Source: Derxia lacustris (lineage in GTDB: Bacteria > Pseudomonadota > Gammaproteobacteria > Burkholderiales > Burkholderiaceae_E). Taken from it: a DNA stretch of 40,464 nucleotides. A program made the position numbers and the translations under genes. Positions 26,801 through 34,233 of the stretch are shown here, piece by piece (positions within the stretch are counted from its first letter, which is position 1; every line of letters starts with the position of its first letter). The notes under the pieces are model-generated. The model was not told the origin of the DNA. It was given only the letters and a program-made list of their open reading frames with translations, and ran no database searches. The stretch lies in NCBI RefSeq assembly GCF_002105195.1, contig NZ_MUHU01000034.1:1-40464 (forward strand), read 5' to 3'.

Positions 26801-29590
26801 CTCGACAGCGAATGCCTGTCGCTGCGCCTGAACCGGCCGTGGTCGGCGGTGGAAGACATCGCGCGCCGCCGCATCGCCGCCGCCGGCCTGCTGCTCGAAC
26901 ATCTCATCGCCTGCCTGCCACCCGGCACGCGCGGCAACGACCGGCTCGCCGCGACCACGCTCGGCCAGCTGCTCGCCGCGCTCGATGCCGACCTCGCGCT
27001 CAAGGCCGCGTCGAAAGACCTGCCGCGCCTGCTCGACCGCGCGCTGCTGTGGCTGCATGAGCAGGACATCCTGCGGCTCAACAAGGGGCTGGCGGTGTTC
27101 CGCAGCGCGATGACGCTGCGCGTCGAGCGCGACCGCAGCCGCCGGTTCGCGGGCGCCGACTTCGAGCCGCTGGCCCAGCACTACCGCGAGAAGACGCTGC
27201 AAATCCATGTGATGGCCGAGTACGTGGCGCGCGGCCTGGAGGCGATGACCGACGCGCTGCAACTCGCGCTCGACTACTTCAGCCAGCCGCGCGACGGCTT
27301 TGTGCAGCGCTGGCTGCCCGGCCGCGAGAAGGAGCTGGAGCGCCAGACCACGCCGCAAGCCTGGCGCGAGATCGTCGAGGACCTGCGCAATGCCGAGCAG
27401 CAGCGCATCGTCGCCGACGACCGCGAGGCGACCAATGTGCTGGTGCTCGCCGGCCCCGGCGCCGGCAAGACGCGGGTGCTGGTGCATCGCATCGCCTTCC
27501 TCGTGCGGGCGCGGCGCGAGCCGGCCGGCAGCATCATCGCGCTGGCCTACAACCGCCACGCCGCGGCCGAAATCCGGCGCCGGCTGCGCGCGCTGATCGG
27601 CGACGACGCGCTCGGCGTGACCGTGATGACCTGCCACGCGCTGGCCATGCGCCTGGCCGGCGTGAGCCTGGACCACGGCGACCGCAGCGACGACGAGCGC
27701 TTCCGCGACATCCTGCGGCGCGCCACCGCGCTGCTGCGCGGCGACGACCAGCCCGAGGGCGACGCCGACGAATCGCGCGACCGGCTGCTGGCGGGCTTCC
27801 GCTGGATTCTGGTCGACGAGTACCAGGACATCGGCCCCGAGCAGTACGAGCTGATCGCCGCGCTGGCCGGCCGCAAGGAGCAGGACGAGGACCGGCGGCT
27901 GACGCTGTTCGCGGTCGGCGACGACGACCAGAACATCTACGGCTTCAACGGCGCGTCGGTCGAGTTCATCCGGCGCTTCGAGGCCGACTACAAGGCGCGG
28001 CCGGCCTACCTGGTGGAGAACCATCGCTCGACGGCGCACATCGTGGCGGCGGCCAATGTGGTGATCGCCGGCGCGGCGGCGCGGATGAAGGCCGGGCATC
28101 CGATCCGGATCGACCGCCAGCGCAAGGCGCAGGCGGCCGGTGGCGCCTGGGCCGCGCGCGACACGGTCGGGCAGGGGCGGGTGGCGCTGCTGGATTGCGT
28201 GCCGGCGCTGGCGATGGCGGAGGGGCGGATCGCGGCGCAGGCAGCGGCGCAGTTGCGCGAGGCGACGATGCCGGGCCGAACGCCGGCCTGGGATGCGACC
28301 GCGCCGGGCGGCAGAACCGGCGCGGCGCAGGCATGGAATGCCACGGCGCCGGGTGCGCGCGCCGTCACCGTCGAGGCGCCGGCGCTGGCCGCGCGCGACG
28401 ACGGCAGCGCGGGCAAGGCGCTGGCCCGGCTGCGCGAGGCCGGCGTGGGGGCGCGCGGCGCGGCGGCTGCCAGCGGCGGCGGGGCAGCCGAGGCGGGCGT
28501 CGCGCCCCAGCCCGTCGCGCCGGCCGCCCGCCGAGCCGCGCTCGCGCTGCGCGTGCAGCAATCCGCCGCCATCGACGAGCTCGCGCGCCTCGCCGCGCTC
28601 GACCCCGGCTGGGACTGGAGCCGCTGCGCCGTCATCGCCCGGCACTGGAAAAGCTTCGACGGCCTGCGCGCGCTGTGCGCCGGCGCCGGCATCGCGGCCC
28701 AGCTCGGCGATGAACCCGCGCCGCCGTTCTGGAGCCTGCGCGAGACGCGCCAGCTCGTCGCCCGGCTGCGCGCCACCTCGGCCGCAAGCCTGCCCGAGCT
28801 GCGCGACTGGCTCGGCGCCGAACCGCCGAGCGTCTGGCGCGACTGGCTCGGCGAAGCGCTCGACGACCTCGCCGACGAGGCCGGCACCGCGCTGCTGCCG
28901 TCGGCCCATGTCGTCGAATGGCTCGCCGACTGGGGCCGCGCCGCGCGCCGGCGCCAGCGCGGCCTGCTGCTGACCACCGCCCACGGCGCCAAGGGGCTGG
29001 AGTTCGACCATGTCGTCGTGCTCGACGACGGCTGGGGGCGCGCGGGCGACGGCGACGATGCGGACGCCGCGCGGCGGCTGTTCTACGTGGCGATGACGCG
29101 GGCGCGGCACACGCTGACGCTGCTGCGCGCGGGCGGCGCGGCCAACCGGCCCGAGGCGGGCGGCGTCACCGCCAACGCCTGGGATGCCGCGCTCGACGCC
29201 GCCGGCGACTGCGTGCTCGCGCGTCGGGCGCCGCTGTCGGCCCGCGCGCTCGTGGCGCCCGCGCCCGAATGGCGGCTGCTGGAGCCGGCCGAGGTGCATT
29301 GGGGCTTCGCCGGTCAGGCCGAGGACGGCGCGCCGGTGCATGCCGCGATTGCCGCGTTGCGCGTGGGCGATCCGCTGACGGTGGAGCTGCGCGGCAAGCG
29401 GCGCCTGCTGCTCGATGCGGCCGGGAATGAGGTCGGTGCGATTGCGGCGGGCTTCGATGCCGGGCGCGAGATTCGCGCGGCGCGGGTCGGCGCGATTGCC
29501 GCGTTCAGCCGCGCGCAGACCGATGCGCGCTATCTGGCGCGGGTGAAGTGCGAGCGGTGGGAGGTGGTGGTGGCGGAGGTGCTGGGCTGA
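23894..29590 (+). CDS. Giant fusion: DEDD-type exonuclease, RecQ helicase, UvrD-like helicase
   Basis: 1,898 residues. N-terminus (about 1-150): RNase-T-like exonuclease signs SLDLEIS (Asp/Glu), LGHNLVAFDLPQL and, near 100, NPYHRLVKHYQDG with a later DPELDARLA. RecQ part: Walker A LPTGTGKSVCYQLPAL near 355, DEAHCLSKWGQDFRPDYR near 457, and FGMGIDKPDVRLVVHADIP then QEAGRAGRDR near 622-655. Next come an Ala/Thr-rich linker (about 715-750) and winged-helix-like sequence. The UvrD/Rep-like part has LVLAGPGAGKTRVLVHR near 1182, VDEYQD near 1308, DDQNIYGFNG near 1343, TTAHGAKGLEFDHVVVLDD near 1694 and FYVAMTRARHTL near 1729. Both motors keep their catalytic residues. Similar long proteins occur in proteobacterial genomes annotated as RecQ-family; I know of no experimental work. 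Likely role: unwinding and trimming DNA in repair or defence (inference). Confidence 0.9.
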   Translation: MPASPAFLPRCVSLDLEISPTSGRLLSLAALRADTGASLVASGAELPAALDGLDALADGASFVLGHNLVAFDLPQLAALRPGLRLLRLPPFDTLRLGPLAFPRNPYHRLVKHYQDGALQHARRNDPELDARLALELFDDQHAAFAALQAEAPDLAAAFHWLVTLDGNGALDRFFTRARRKLRPDAEAALAAIAARLDGAGCRTTAARWLAEIAALDETARLASLAAPGGEGAHAAAVDATVVAAPLAEPAFARTGWTLAYTLGWLSVAGGNSVLPPWVVHQFPESAARVRELRDSACADPACDWCREQFSATRQLAHWFPAMPGFRPEPATADGRPMQQAIVEAALAGRHALGVLPTGTGKSVCYQLPALSRHARTGTLTLVISPLVALMADQMNGLRARGIASAATLNGMLTLPERVEVLDRVRLGDVSILIVSPEQLRSRTFRRTVAQREIGAWVLDEAHCLSKWGQDFRPDYRYVARFIRESAGAGPIPPVLCLTATAKPDVVADIVGYFAAKLGIALDVFDGGARRDNLQFAVLPTSEATRFAQVLDLLNHDLPPGSDGGAIVYCATRKRCEELTDFLRAQGCDAEYFHAGLAPSRKQQVQDAFVGGALRVIAATNAFGMGIDKPDVRLVVHADIPGSLENYLQEAGRAGRDRGAARCVLLYAVEDVERQFGMSARSRLTQREIAAVLRALRRMSARGEARRRGDGGADAAAHAPAGAAQASATASATASADTAPDATPPVIATAGELLAYEDRDIFERDDGTDDTRLRTALAWLEEAELLLRDENVTEVFPSSLRIATLDDARRRIDAATDLAERRRALLAIVSELMQASADEGVTTDRLAGVAGLSTAALRRALHELEALGIASNDTALTAWVHVAVQHASRDRLERARAAELAVIARLREAAPDLGRGDSAPLHIRRLCQTLRDSDGIDLAPDALLRTLDALAGDGRDEDDGAARGSIALGRLDSECLSLRLNRPWSAVEDIARRRIAAAGLLLEHLIACLPPGTRGNDRLAATTLGQLLAALDADLALKAASKDLPRLLDRALLWLHEQDILRLNKGLAVFRSAMTLRVERDRSRRFAGADFEPLAQHYREKTLQIHVMAEYVARGLEAMTDALQLALDYFSQPRDGFVQRWLPGREKELERQTTPQAWREIVEDLRNAEQQRIVADDREATNVLVLAGPGAGKTRVLVHRIAFLVRARREPAGSIIALAYNRHAAAEIRRRLRALIGDDALGVTVMTCHALAMRLAGVSLDHGDRSDDERFRDILRRATALLRGDDQPEGDADESRDRLLAGFRWILVDEYQDIGPEQYELIAALAGRKEQDEDRRLTLFAVGDDDQNIYGFNGASVEFIRRFEADYKARPAYLVENHRSTAHIVAAANVVIAGAAARMKAGHPIRIDRQRKAQAAGGAWAARDTVGQGRVALLDCVPALAMAEGRIAAQAAAQLREATMPGRTPAWDATAPGGRTGAAQAWNATAPGARAVTVEAPALAARDDGSAGKALARLREAGVGARGAAAASGGGAAEAGVAPQPVAPAARRAALALRVQQSAAIDELARLAALDPGWDWSRCAVIARHWKSFDGLRALCAGAGIAAQLGDEPAPPFWSLRETRQLVARLRATSAASLPELRDWLGAEPPSVWRDWLGEALDDLADEAGTALLPSAHVVEWLADWGRAARRRQRGLLLTTAHGAKGLEFDHVVVLDDGWGRAGDGDDADAARRLFYVAMTRARHTLTLLRAGGAANRPEAGGVTANAWDAALDAAGDCVLARRAPLSARALVAPAPEWRLLEPAEVHWGFAGQAEDGAPVHAAIAALRVGDPLTVELRGKRRLLLDAAGNEVGAIAAGFDAGREIRAARVGAIAAFSRAQTDARYLARVKCERWEVVVAEVLG

Positions 29591-29592
29591 AT

Positions 29593-29604
29593 TTGTGTAC
29601 ACAA
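29593..29604. promoter_or_regulatory. Palindrome TTGTGTACACAA, likely Phd/YefM operator
   Basis: A perfect 12-bp palindrome 39 bp before the Phd-like start codon. TGTACA is the known core of YefM-type operators, so autorepression by the antitoxin is likely. It lies immediately after the helicase stop. Confidence 0.6.
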
Positions 29605-29643
29605 TTCGGCACACTCCACGCAATCCCACCATCGAGCCTCGCC

Positions 29644-29913
29644 ATGGAAATCACCCAAGTCGGCATCCGCGAATTCCGCGCCGGTCTGGCCGAGTACATC
29701 GCCGCCGGCGCACCGGTCGCCGTCACGCGCCACGGGCAGACGGTCGGCTACTTCATCCCGGTGCAGGGGCCGACCGAGGCCGAACTCGCAGCGCTCAAGG
29801 CCATCGGCGAGCGCATCGACCGGCAGATCGCCGAGCGCGCGGTCGATGTCGACGCGGCGGTCGAGGAATTCAAGCAGCTGCGCAAGGCGGCACGCGGCGG
29901 CGGCGCGGCCTGA
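29644..29913 (+). CDS. Phd/YefM-family antitoxin
   Basis: 89 residues from ATG 29644. EITQVGIREFRAGLAEYIAAGAPVAVTRHGQTVGYFIPV is the Phd/YefM fold: an N-terminal strand, a helix with the F/L-R pattern, and the VTRHGxxVGYF hairpin that binds DNA. The C-terminal helix (about 45-85) is the usual toxin-neutralising part. No Doc, YoeB or other toxin lies downstream on this strand. Instead a PIN toxin gene converges on it from the other strand 21 bp away. Either its toxin is lost or encoded elsewhere, or it also acts on the PIN protein. Confidence 0.85.
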   Translation: MEITQVGIREFRAGLAEYIAAGAPVAVTRHGQTVGYFIPVQGPTEAELAALKAIGERIDRQIAERAVDVDAAVEEFKQLRKAARGGGAA

Positions 29914-29934
29914 GCTGCGACCGCCACACCGCAG

Positions 29935-30333
29935 CTACTGCACCGCGCCCAGCGCCACCGCCCGCGCCGGAAAGGCGCGCAGCAGCTTCTTGTCCATCGT
30001 CACCAGCCGTGTGCCGAGTTGCTCGGCGAGCGCGATGAACTCGCAGTCGTAGGCGGTGCAATCGCTGTCACGCACCAGCGCCAGCACCGCGCGCGACTCC
30101 ACCTCGTGCTCGGCACCGGCCAGCAGGCTTTCCGCCTCGCGCTGAAGCGCCACCGCCTGCTCGAACGACAGCGTGCCGCGCCGCAGATAGCCCGCGAGGA
30201 TGTTGCGGAACTCGCTGCGCCACAGCACCGGCGCCACCCAGTCGGGATCGCTTTCGAGCAGCGCCTCGGCGGCGGCCGTGAACTCGCCGGGCAGGTAGAG
30301 ATAGGCGAGCACGTTGGTGTCGACGACGATCAC
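29935..30333 (-). CDS. PIN-domain toxin (VapC-like RNase)
   Basis: 132 residues from a GTG at 30331-30333. The acidic catalytic residues of the PIN fold are in place: VVDTNVLAYL (Asp5), WRSEFRNIL (Glu about 41), TAYDCEFIALA (Asp about 95), and TMDKKLL (Asp about 114). VapC-type toxins cleave tRNA or rRNA to halt translation. The start overlaps the stop of the RHH antitoxin gene by 2 bases, the standard antitoxin-first arrangement. GC-rich, like the chromosome around it. I see no damage. Confidence 0.87.
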   Translation of the reverse strand: MIVVDTNVLAYLYLPGEFTAAAEALLESDPDWVAPVLWRSEFRNILAGYLRRGTLSFEQAVALQREAESLLAGAEHEVESRAVLALVRDSDCTAYDCEFIALAEQLGTRLVTMDKKLLRAFPARAVALGAVQ

Positions 30334-30575
30334 TTGCGGCCTTCGCGCTTGGCGGCATCGATGTCGGCGGCGCGGAAGGCATCGGCCGGCAAGGCAGCGC
30401 GCAGCTCGCGCGCCCGCGCCAGCCGCTCCGCCGGCGACTGCCGGCCCGGCATCAGCACCGACTCAAGACAGACGATGACCTCGCTGTTCAGGCTGCGGCG
30501 ATGCAGCTCGGCCGACGACTTGAGACGGGCGTAGACCTCGTCGGGGATGTTCTTGAGGGTGAGGGTGGTGGGCAT
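30330..30575 (-). CDS. FitA/Arc-like ribbon-helix-helix antitoxin
   Basis: 81 residues from ATG 30573-30575. TLTLKNIPDEVYARLKSSAELHRRSLNSEVIVCLE (about 3-38) is a ribbon-helix-helix DNA-binding domain of the FitA type. The acidic/basic tail should wrap the PIN toxin. Two inverted repeats lie just upstream, one likely used in autorepression. A longer upstream open frame runs into AT-rich DNA and is rejected as the start. Confidence 0.85.
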   Translation of the reverse strand: MPTTLTLKNIPDEVYARLKSSAELHRRSLNSEVIVCLESVLMPGRQSPAERLARARELRAALPADAFRAADIDAAKREGRK

Positions 30576-30610
30576 GGTGGTGTTGAAATGGAACCAAAAT
30601 GGTTTCAATA

Positions 30611-30636
30611 TTGCACGCATAATCCAATACGTGCAA
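30611..30636. promoter_or_regulatory. Inverted repeat TTGCACG-N12-CGTGCAA upstream of the RHH/PIN operon
   Basis: A perfect 7-bp inverted repeat 36 bp upstream of the antitoxin start, at the edge of the AT-rich island. An imperfect inverted repeat (TTGAAA..AACCA / TGGTTTCAA) lies between it and the gene near 30583-30607. It overlaps plausible promoter sequence on the minus strand, as expected for an RHH operator. Divergent promoter activity for the island genes is possible. Confidence 0.45.
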
Positions 30637-30815
30637 TAAACAAAATTGTTATGAGCGCAATGAAAAAATCCCAAACAATAAATGGGAGCAATAGCGTGTT
30701 GAATATATATCAATGTGGGAATTGACTGGGTGCTTTTGTCATAGTATTCAATTGCACATAGCAAGGGCATTCTGTGCGTGTGTCACTAATCTATGCTGGT
30801 TTTGTAGGGGGTAGA

Positions 30816-31277
30816 ATGGATTCAATGGGTTTGTCGGATGAATCGCAAAGTTCAGACGGCGCTGCTAACAAGATCTTTCTGAACGGCTTGCCTAATGGTT
30901 GTCCGCCAGAAAGTGATCTTGCAGGGGTATCTGCTTATATGATATTCAGGGATTCTGTTGTGTCGACGCATGACTGCCTTAGTCAAGCAGAAAAGGGTCG
31001 CGCAATAAATGCGGTTGGACCCGCTGCATGTAATAGGCATGGGCTCTCAATTTTTCCTGATGTTGAAAGTTGTTTGCATCAGCAGAAATTATTGCCGCAT
31101 TTGGGGCGTTATATCGGGGTAGCTTATCTGAATGCTGAAAAGCATGGCCGTATTGTGCCGACTCCAAGTAGAAAAAGTCCTGCTCATATTACTTGGTGGC
31201 CATATCAAGATGTGCAGCGTCATTCTTTGTTTGCAGTTGTAGTTGATTGTGAGGTCGGAAATGCTTTGGGCCGTTAA
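30816..31277 (+). CDS. Unknown protein A of the AT-rich island
   Basis: 153 residues from the ATG at 30816, preceded by a GGGGG run; a GTG at 30774 would add 14 residues, and ATG 30825 is also possible. It is not recognised. Visible features: no signal peptide or membrane helix; several cysteines and histidines (for example STHDCLSQ, CNRHGLS, CLHQQ); and a conserved-looking end RIVPTPSRKSPAHITWWPYQDV. It overlaps the next gene by 17 bases, so the two are probably translated together. Codon use is AT-rich, unlike every other gene in the window except its partner. Confidence 0.6.
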   Translation: MDSMGLSDESQSSDGAANKIFLNGLPNGCPPESDLAGVSAYMIFRDSVVSTHDCLSQAEKGRAINAVGPAACNRHGLSIFPDVESCLHQQKLLPHLGRYIGVAYLNAEKHGRIVPTPSRKSPAHITWWPYQDVQRHSLFAVVVDCEVGNALGR

Positions 31278-32391
31278 TGGGAGTGAGTGCCCGAGCGATA
31301 GTTTTGATATGTCAACGCTTGCTGAAATATTGTATGAGTTTAATGGCCCACAAATTTTCACTGTGATGAGTCATGGGCGTATGCAGTTGTGGTATGCATC
31401 TGGGGATGACTTTGAAAGTAATCTTCGTCGATTTTTGGTTGTGCCAACCAGCAATATCATTATTGATCAATTGAAGTCTGGAATTAAAAGTGTCTATGAA
31501 GCATTGAGTCAGCCATGGGTTTGGGCTGTTGACGTCAATGAAAATGACAAAGTTTGCCAGTCGTGGGCATTGTTTTCCTTCGATGATGTGCCACAGATGG
31601 CTAGGCCACATAAAAACGTGTTGCTTTGGCCCGATTTGGAACCACTTCTTTCGTGTCGATTAATTGGTAATGGCTTGGCTGAAGGGCGGGTTCCTGCAAG
31701 TGTAATAGCTAGGGCGGTTGAGCAGCCAATATCAGCATTAAAGAAATTGTTGGAAATGACCGTGGGGAGTGTCTCCGTTGGTCGTCCACGCGAATCGTTG
31801 CGGATGGCTTATGATTTGCCAGCAATGCGTTTTGCTTTTAATAGTTTCGAGGTTTCATTCGGGGTCCCGGTCGCGTCTGATTTGTTGGGTATGGATTGGG
31901 GGCTTTACAGTGATGGGGCTGAAAAGCTACGAACTGCTTTAATTTGGCTGGGTGCCGCCACAGTGCAGCAAAAAATTGGAATTGAGTTGTTGGAAGTTTT
32001 GAAAGACTTAATGCCGCCCTCGCATGGGCAAGTGGAGATGGTGGAGTTGAGTGGTCGCTTGATAGGGCGGGAATCGATAACCTTAACGCGGGACGACCGA
32101 AGCGCGGTGACATCTGCTATTCGAGCATGTAAGGCTGACAATAAACTGCTGCGTGATTGGACTGGCAGAGTTCGGGAGTTTGACAAAGATAACTTGACAT
32201 TTATTCTTCGAAATGCCGATCCAGATAGTGAGGGGTTGGTATGCTCATTCGGCGAAGAGCATTACGATGATGTATACGATGCATTTGAGTCGGATGCGTG
32301 GATTCAAGTGGTGGTGCGCCAAATTGGGACTAAAATGAAAGGACAATTGTTGGCAATTGAATTGTTTGATGGCGGTGCCATTTCTATTTAA
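31261..32391 (+). CDS. Unknown protein B of the AT-rich island
   Basis: 376 residues from the ATG at 31261, chosen for GAGG at 31251-31254; an upstream TTG at 31243 is weaker. The first 100 residues (EILYEFNGPQIFTV, then FLVVPTSNIIIDQLKSGIKSVYEAL, WVWAVDV) recall, from memory and with low certainty, the DUF6575 group of uncharacterised proteins. The middle (about 160-215) holds FNSFEVSFGVPV. The C-terminal part (about 250-376: SGRLIGRESITLTRDDRSAVTSAIRACK, LTFILRNAD, WIQVVVRQIGTKMKGQLLAIEL) reads as a separate beta-rich domain with its own start. Cytoplasmic. Function unknown. Its paired layout with gene A suggests they act together. Confidence 0.65.
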   Translation: MLWAVNGSECPSDSFDMSTLAEILYEFNGPQIFTVMSHGRMQLWYASGDDFESNLRRFLVVPTSNIIIDQLKSGIKSVYEALSQPWVWAVDVNENDKVCQSWALFSFDDVPQMARPHKNVLLWPDLEPLLSCRLIGNGLAEGRVPASVIARAVEQPISALKKLLEMTVGSVSVGRPRESLRMAYDLPAMRFAFNSFEVSFGVPVASDLLGMDWGLYSDGAEKLRTALIWLGAATVQQKIGIELLEVLKDLMPPSHGQVEMVELSGRLIGRESITLTRDDRSAVTSAIRACKADNKLLRDWTGRVREFDKDNLTFILRNADPDSEGLVCSFGEEHYDDVYDAFESDAWIQVVVRQIGTKMKGQLLAIELFDGGAISI

Positions 32392-32505
32392 ATGGGGTGG
32401 GTGGCTAAAAGTATATTGGTCAATTGCAACTTTGGGTCGATTGAGTAATTCAAAAAAAATATTGACTCGATAAACGATTTTCGTCCGGCGTGGATGATGC
32501 CCGAC

Positions 32506-32718
32506 GCGCCGAGGGTGGGGAGCGGATGGGCGGCGCCTTCTGGCAAGCTTCGCGGGCCGGTTGCGGCGGGGGGAGCGCCGCAGGCGCTCAGGCGTGACTG
32601 TCTGAGGCCGCAGGCCGAGTTGTCACGCCGACCCCGCCGCAACCGGCCCGCGAGGGAAGCCCCGCAACGCGGGGCCGCAGCCAGTCGGCGCCGCCCATCC
32701 GCTCCCCACCCTCGGCGC
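32506..32718 (+). repeat. Nested-hairpin structured repeat, copy 4
   Basis: Outer perfect 32-bp stem (32506-32537 with 32687-32718), perfect 21-bp stem (32551-32571 with 32632-32652), hairpin GAGCGCC/GGCGCTC, middle stem GGCGTGAC/GTCACGCC (32591-32598 with 32622-32629), and hairpin GCCCCGC/GCGGGGC. Core motifs are TGTCTGAG (32599-32606) and CGAGTTG (32616-32622). All stems differ in sequence from copies 1 and 3, yet every one is maintained. It ends 27 bp before the hoxA start, so any promoter further upstream would place it in the hoxA leader. Confidence 0.87.
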
Positions 32719-32745
32719 CAGCGCGGCACAACTAAACTCCGCCGG

Positions 32746-34233
32746 ATGCCATCGCTCCAGCCCACAGTCCTCGTCATCGATGACGAACGCCACTCGGTCG
32801 AAGCCATCCGCCGCACGCTCGAGGACGACTTCGACATCCGCACCGCCGGCTCGGCCGAAGAGGCATTGCAGGTACTGGAATCCGAGGCGCGCATCGGCAA
32901 TCCCGACACGCCGGTCGACCTCATCCTCTGCGACCAGCGCATGCCCGGCACCACCGGCATTGCCTTCCTCAAGGGCGTGCGCGAGCGCTGGCCCGAAATC
33001 GTCCGCGTCATCATCTCGGGCCATACCGATGCCGAGGACATCATCGCGGGCATCAACGAGGCCGGCATCTATCAGTACGTGCTCAAGCCCTGGCTGCCCG
33101 ATCACCTCGTGGCGCTAGTGTCCGACGCGCTCGAAGCGCGCCGCCTCAACCGCGACGTGCGCCGGCTCGACATGGAGCTGCGCGCCGGCGCCAGCGCGCT
33201 GCGCGCCCGCGCGCGCGGCAAGCAGGCGGCGGTGGCGCTGCATCATGAATTCGACCGGCTGGTGCGCGGCCCCGGCAGTCCGCTCGACGAGGTGTGCAAG
33301 ACCGCGCAGAAGATCGCGCGCTACGACCTGAGCGTGCTCATCCAGGGCGAATCGGGCACCGGCAAGGAGCTGCTGGCGCGCGCCATCCACTACGCCAGCC
33401 CGCGCACCACCGACCCGTTCGTGATGGAGAACTGCGCCGCCATTCCCGACTCGCTGCTCGAAAGCGAGCTGTTCGGCCACCGGCGCGGCGCCTTCACCGG
33501 CGCGCATGCCGATCATGTCGGGCTGTTCCAGCGCGCCAACGGCGGCACGGTGTTCCTCGACGAGATCGGCGACACCTCGCTGACCATGCAGGTCAAGCTG
33601 CTGCGCGTGCTGCAGGAGGGCGAAGTGCGGCCGGTCGGCGCGACGCAGTCCATCCGCGTGGATGTGCGCGTGCTGGCCGCCACCCACCGCGATCTCGAAG
33701 CCGAGGTGCGCGCCGGGCGCTTTCGCGAAGACCTGTACTACCGGCTGGCCGGCGTGACGGTGACGCTGCCGGCGCTGCGCGAACGCACGATGGACATCGG
33801 CGTGATCGTCGAAAGCATCCTCGCCCAGGCCGCGACCGATCTGGCCAAGCCGGTGCGCGGCTTTGCGCCCGAGGCGATGGCCTGCCTGCTCACCTACGGC
33901 TGGCCCGGCAACATCCGTGAGCTGCGCAACGAGATCTATCGCGCGGTGGCGCTCTGCGACGACCTCGTCATTCCGGCCGACGCGCTGAGCCCCAAGCTGC
34001 TGCGCGGCCAGGCGGTCAACGAAATGAACGGCAGCGCGCGCGACGGCAGCGACGGCATGCGCGTGCCCGAGGCCGGCACGCTGGTCGAGCGGCTCGGCGC
34101 GATCGAGGTCGCCATCCTCAAGGAGGCGCTGCTGCAACACCGCTGGAACAAGACGCGCGCGGCCAAGGCGCTGGGCCTGTCGCGCGTGGGGCTCAAGCAG
34201 AAGCTCGTGCGCTTCGGGCTGGAGGAGAAGTGA
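32746..34233 (+). CDS. hoxA: NtrC-family response regulator, hydrogenase activator HoxA
   Basis: 495 residues from ATG 32746. Receiver domain (about 6-125): IDDE acidic pocket, Asp63 in ILCDQRMPG, and Lys in LKPW. The AAA+ domain (about 175-400) has Walker A GESGTGKE, the sigma-54 contact loop GAFTGA, and GGTVFLDEIGD as Walker B. The C-terminal Fis-type HTH ends HRWNKTRAAKALGLSRVGLKQKLVRFGL. In C. necator HoxA is active unphosphorylated and activates the sigma-54 MBH promoter; its kinase HoxJ silences it when H2 is absent. The -24/-12 promoter before hoxK is the likely target. No convincing Shine-Dalgarno is visible between copy 4 of the repeat and the ATG. The stop overlaps the hoxB start. 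Confidence 0.93.
   Translation: MPSLQPTVLVIDDERHSVEAIRRTLEDDFDIRTAGSAEEALQVLESEARIGNPDTPVDLILCDQRMPGTTGIAFLKGVRERWPEIVRVIISGHTDAEDIIAGINEAGIYQYVLKPWLPDHLVALVSDALEARRLNRDVRRLDMELRAGASALRARARGKQAAVALHHEFDRLVRGPGSPLDEVCKTAQKIARYDLSVLIQGESGTGKELLARAIHYASPRTTDPFVMENCAAIPDSLLESELFGHRRGAFTGAHADHVGLFQRANGGTVFLDEIGDTSLTMQVKLLRVLQEGEVRPVGATQSIRVDVRVLAATHRDLEAEVRAGRFREDLYYRLAGVTVTLPALRERTMDIGVIVESILAQAATDLAKPVRGFAPEAMACLLTYGWPGNIRELRNEIYRAVALCDDLVIPADALSPKLLRGQAVNEMNGSARDGSDGMRVPEAGTLVERLGAIEVAILKEALLQHRWNKTRAAKALGLSRVGLKQKLVRFGLEEK

Larger units (their letters stand above)
30590..32495. other. AT-rich island, probably acquired by transfer
   Basis: About 1.9 kb whose base composition (near 45 % G+C by eye) breaks sharply from the surrounding high-GC DNA. 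It holds two overlapping plus-strand genes and about 230 bp of AT-rich upstream sequence. No integrase, tRNA, or terminal direct repeat was found. The left edge coincides with the RHH/PIN control region and the right edge with structured repeat copy 4. Confidence 0.75.

Noticed and set aside
23903..29632. Open frame of 1,909 codons on the minus strand, opposite the helicase gene
   Set aside because: Mirror frame of a GC-rich coding sequence. The plus strand has clear helicase motifs in order; the antisense product is Ala/Arg/Gly/His-rich with no motif.
30576..30770. Longer start for the RHH antitoxin inside AT-rich DNA
   Set aside because: The extra 65 codons are of different composition, precede the RHH fold, and cover the presumed operator.
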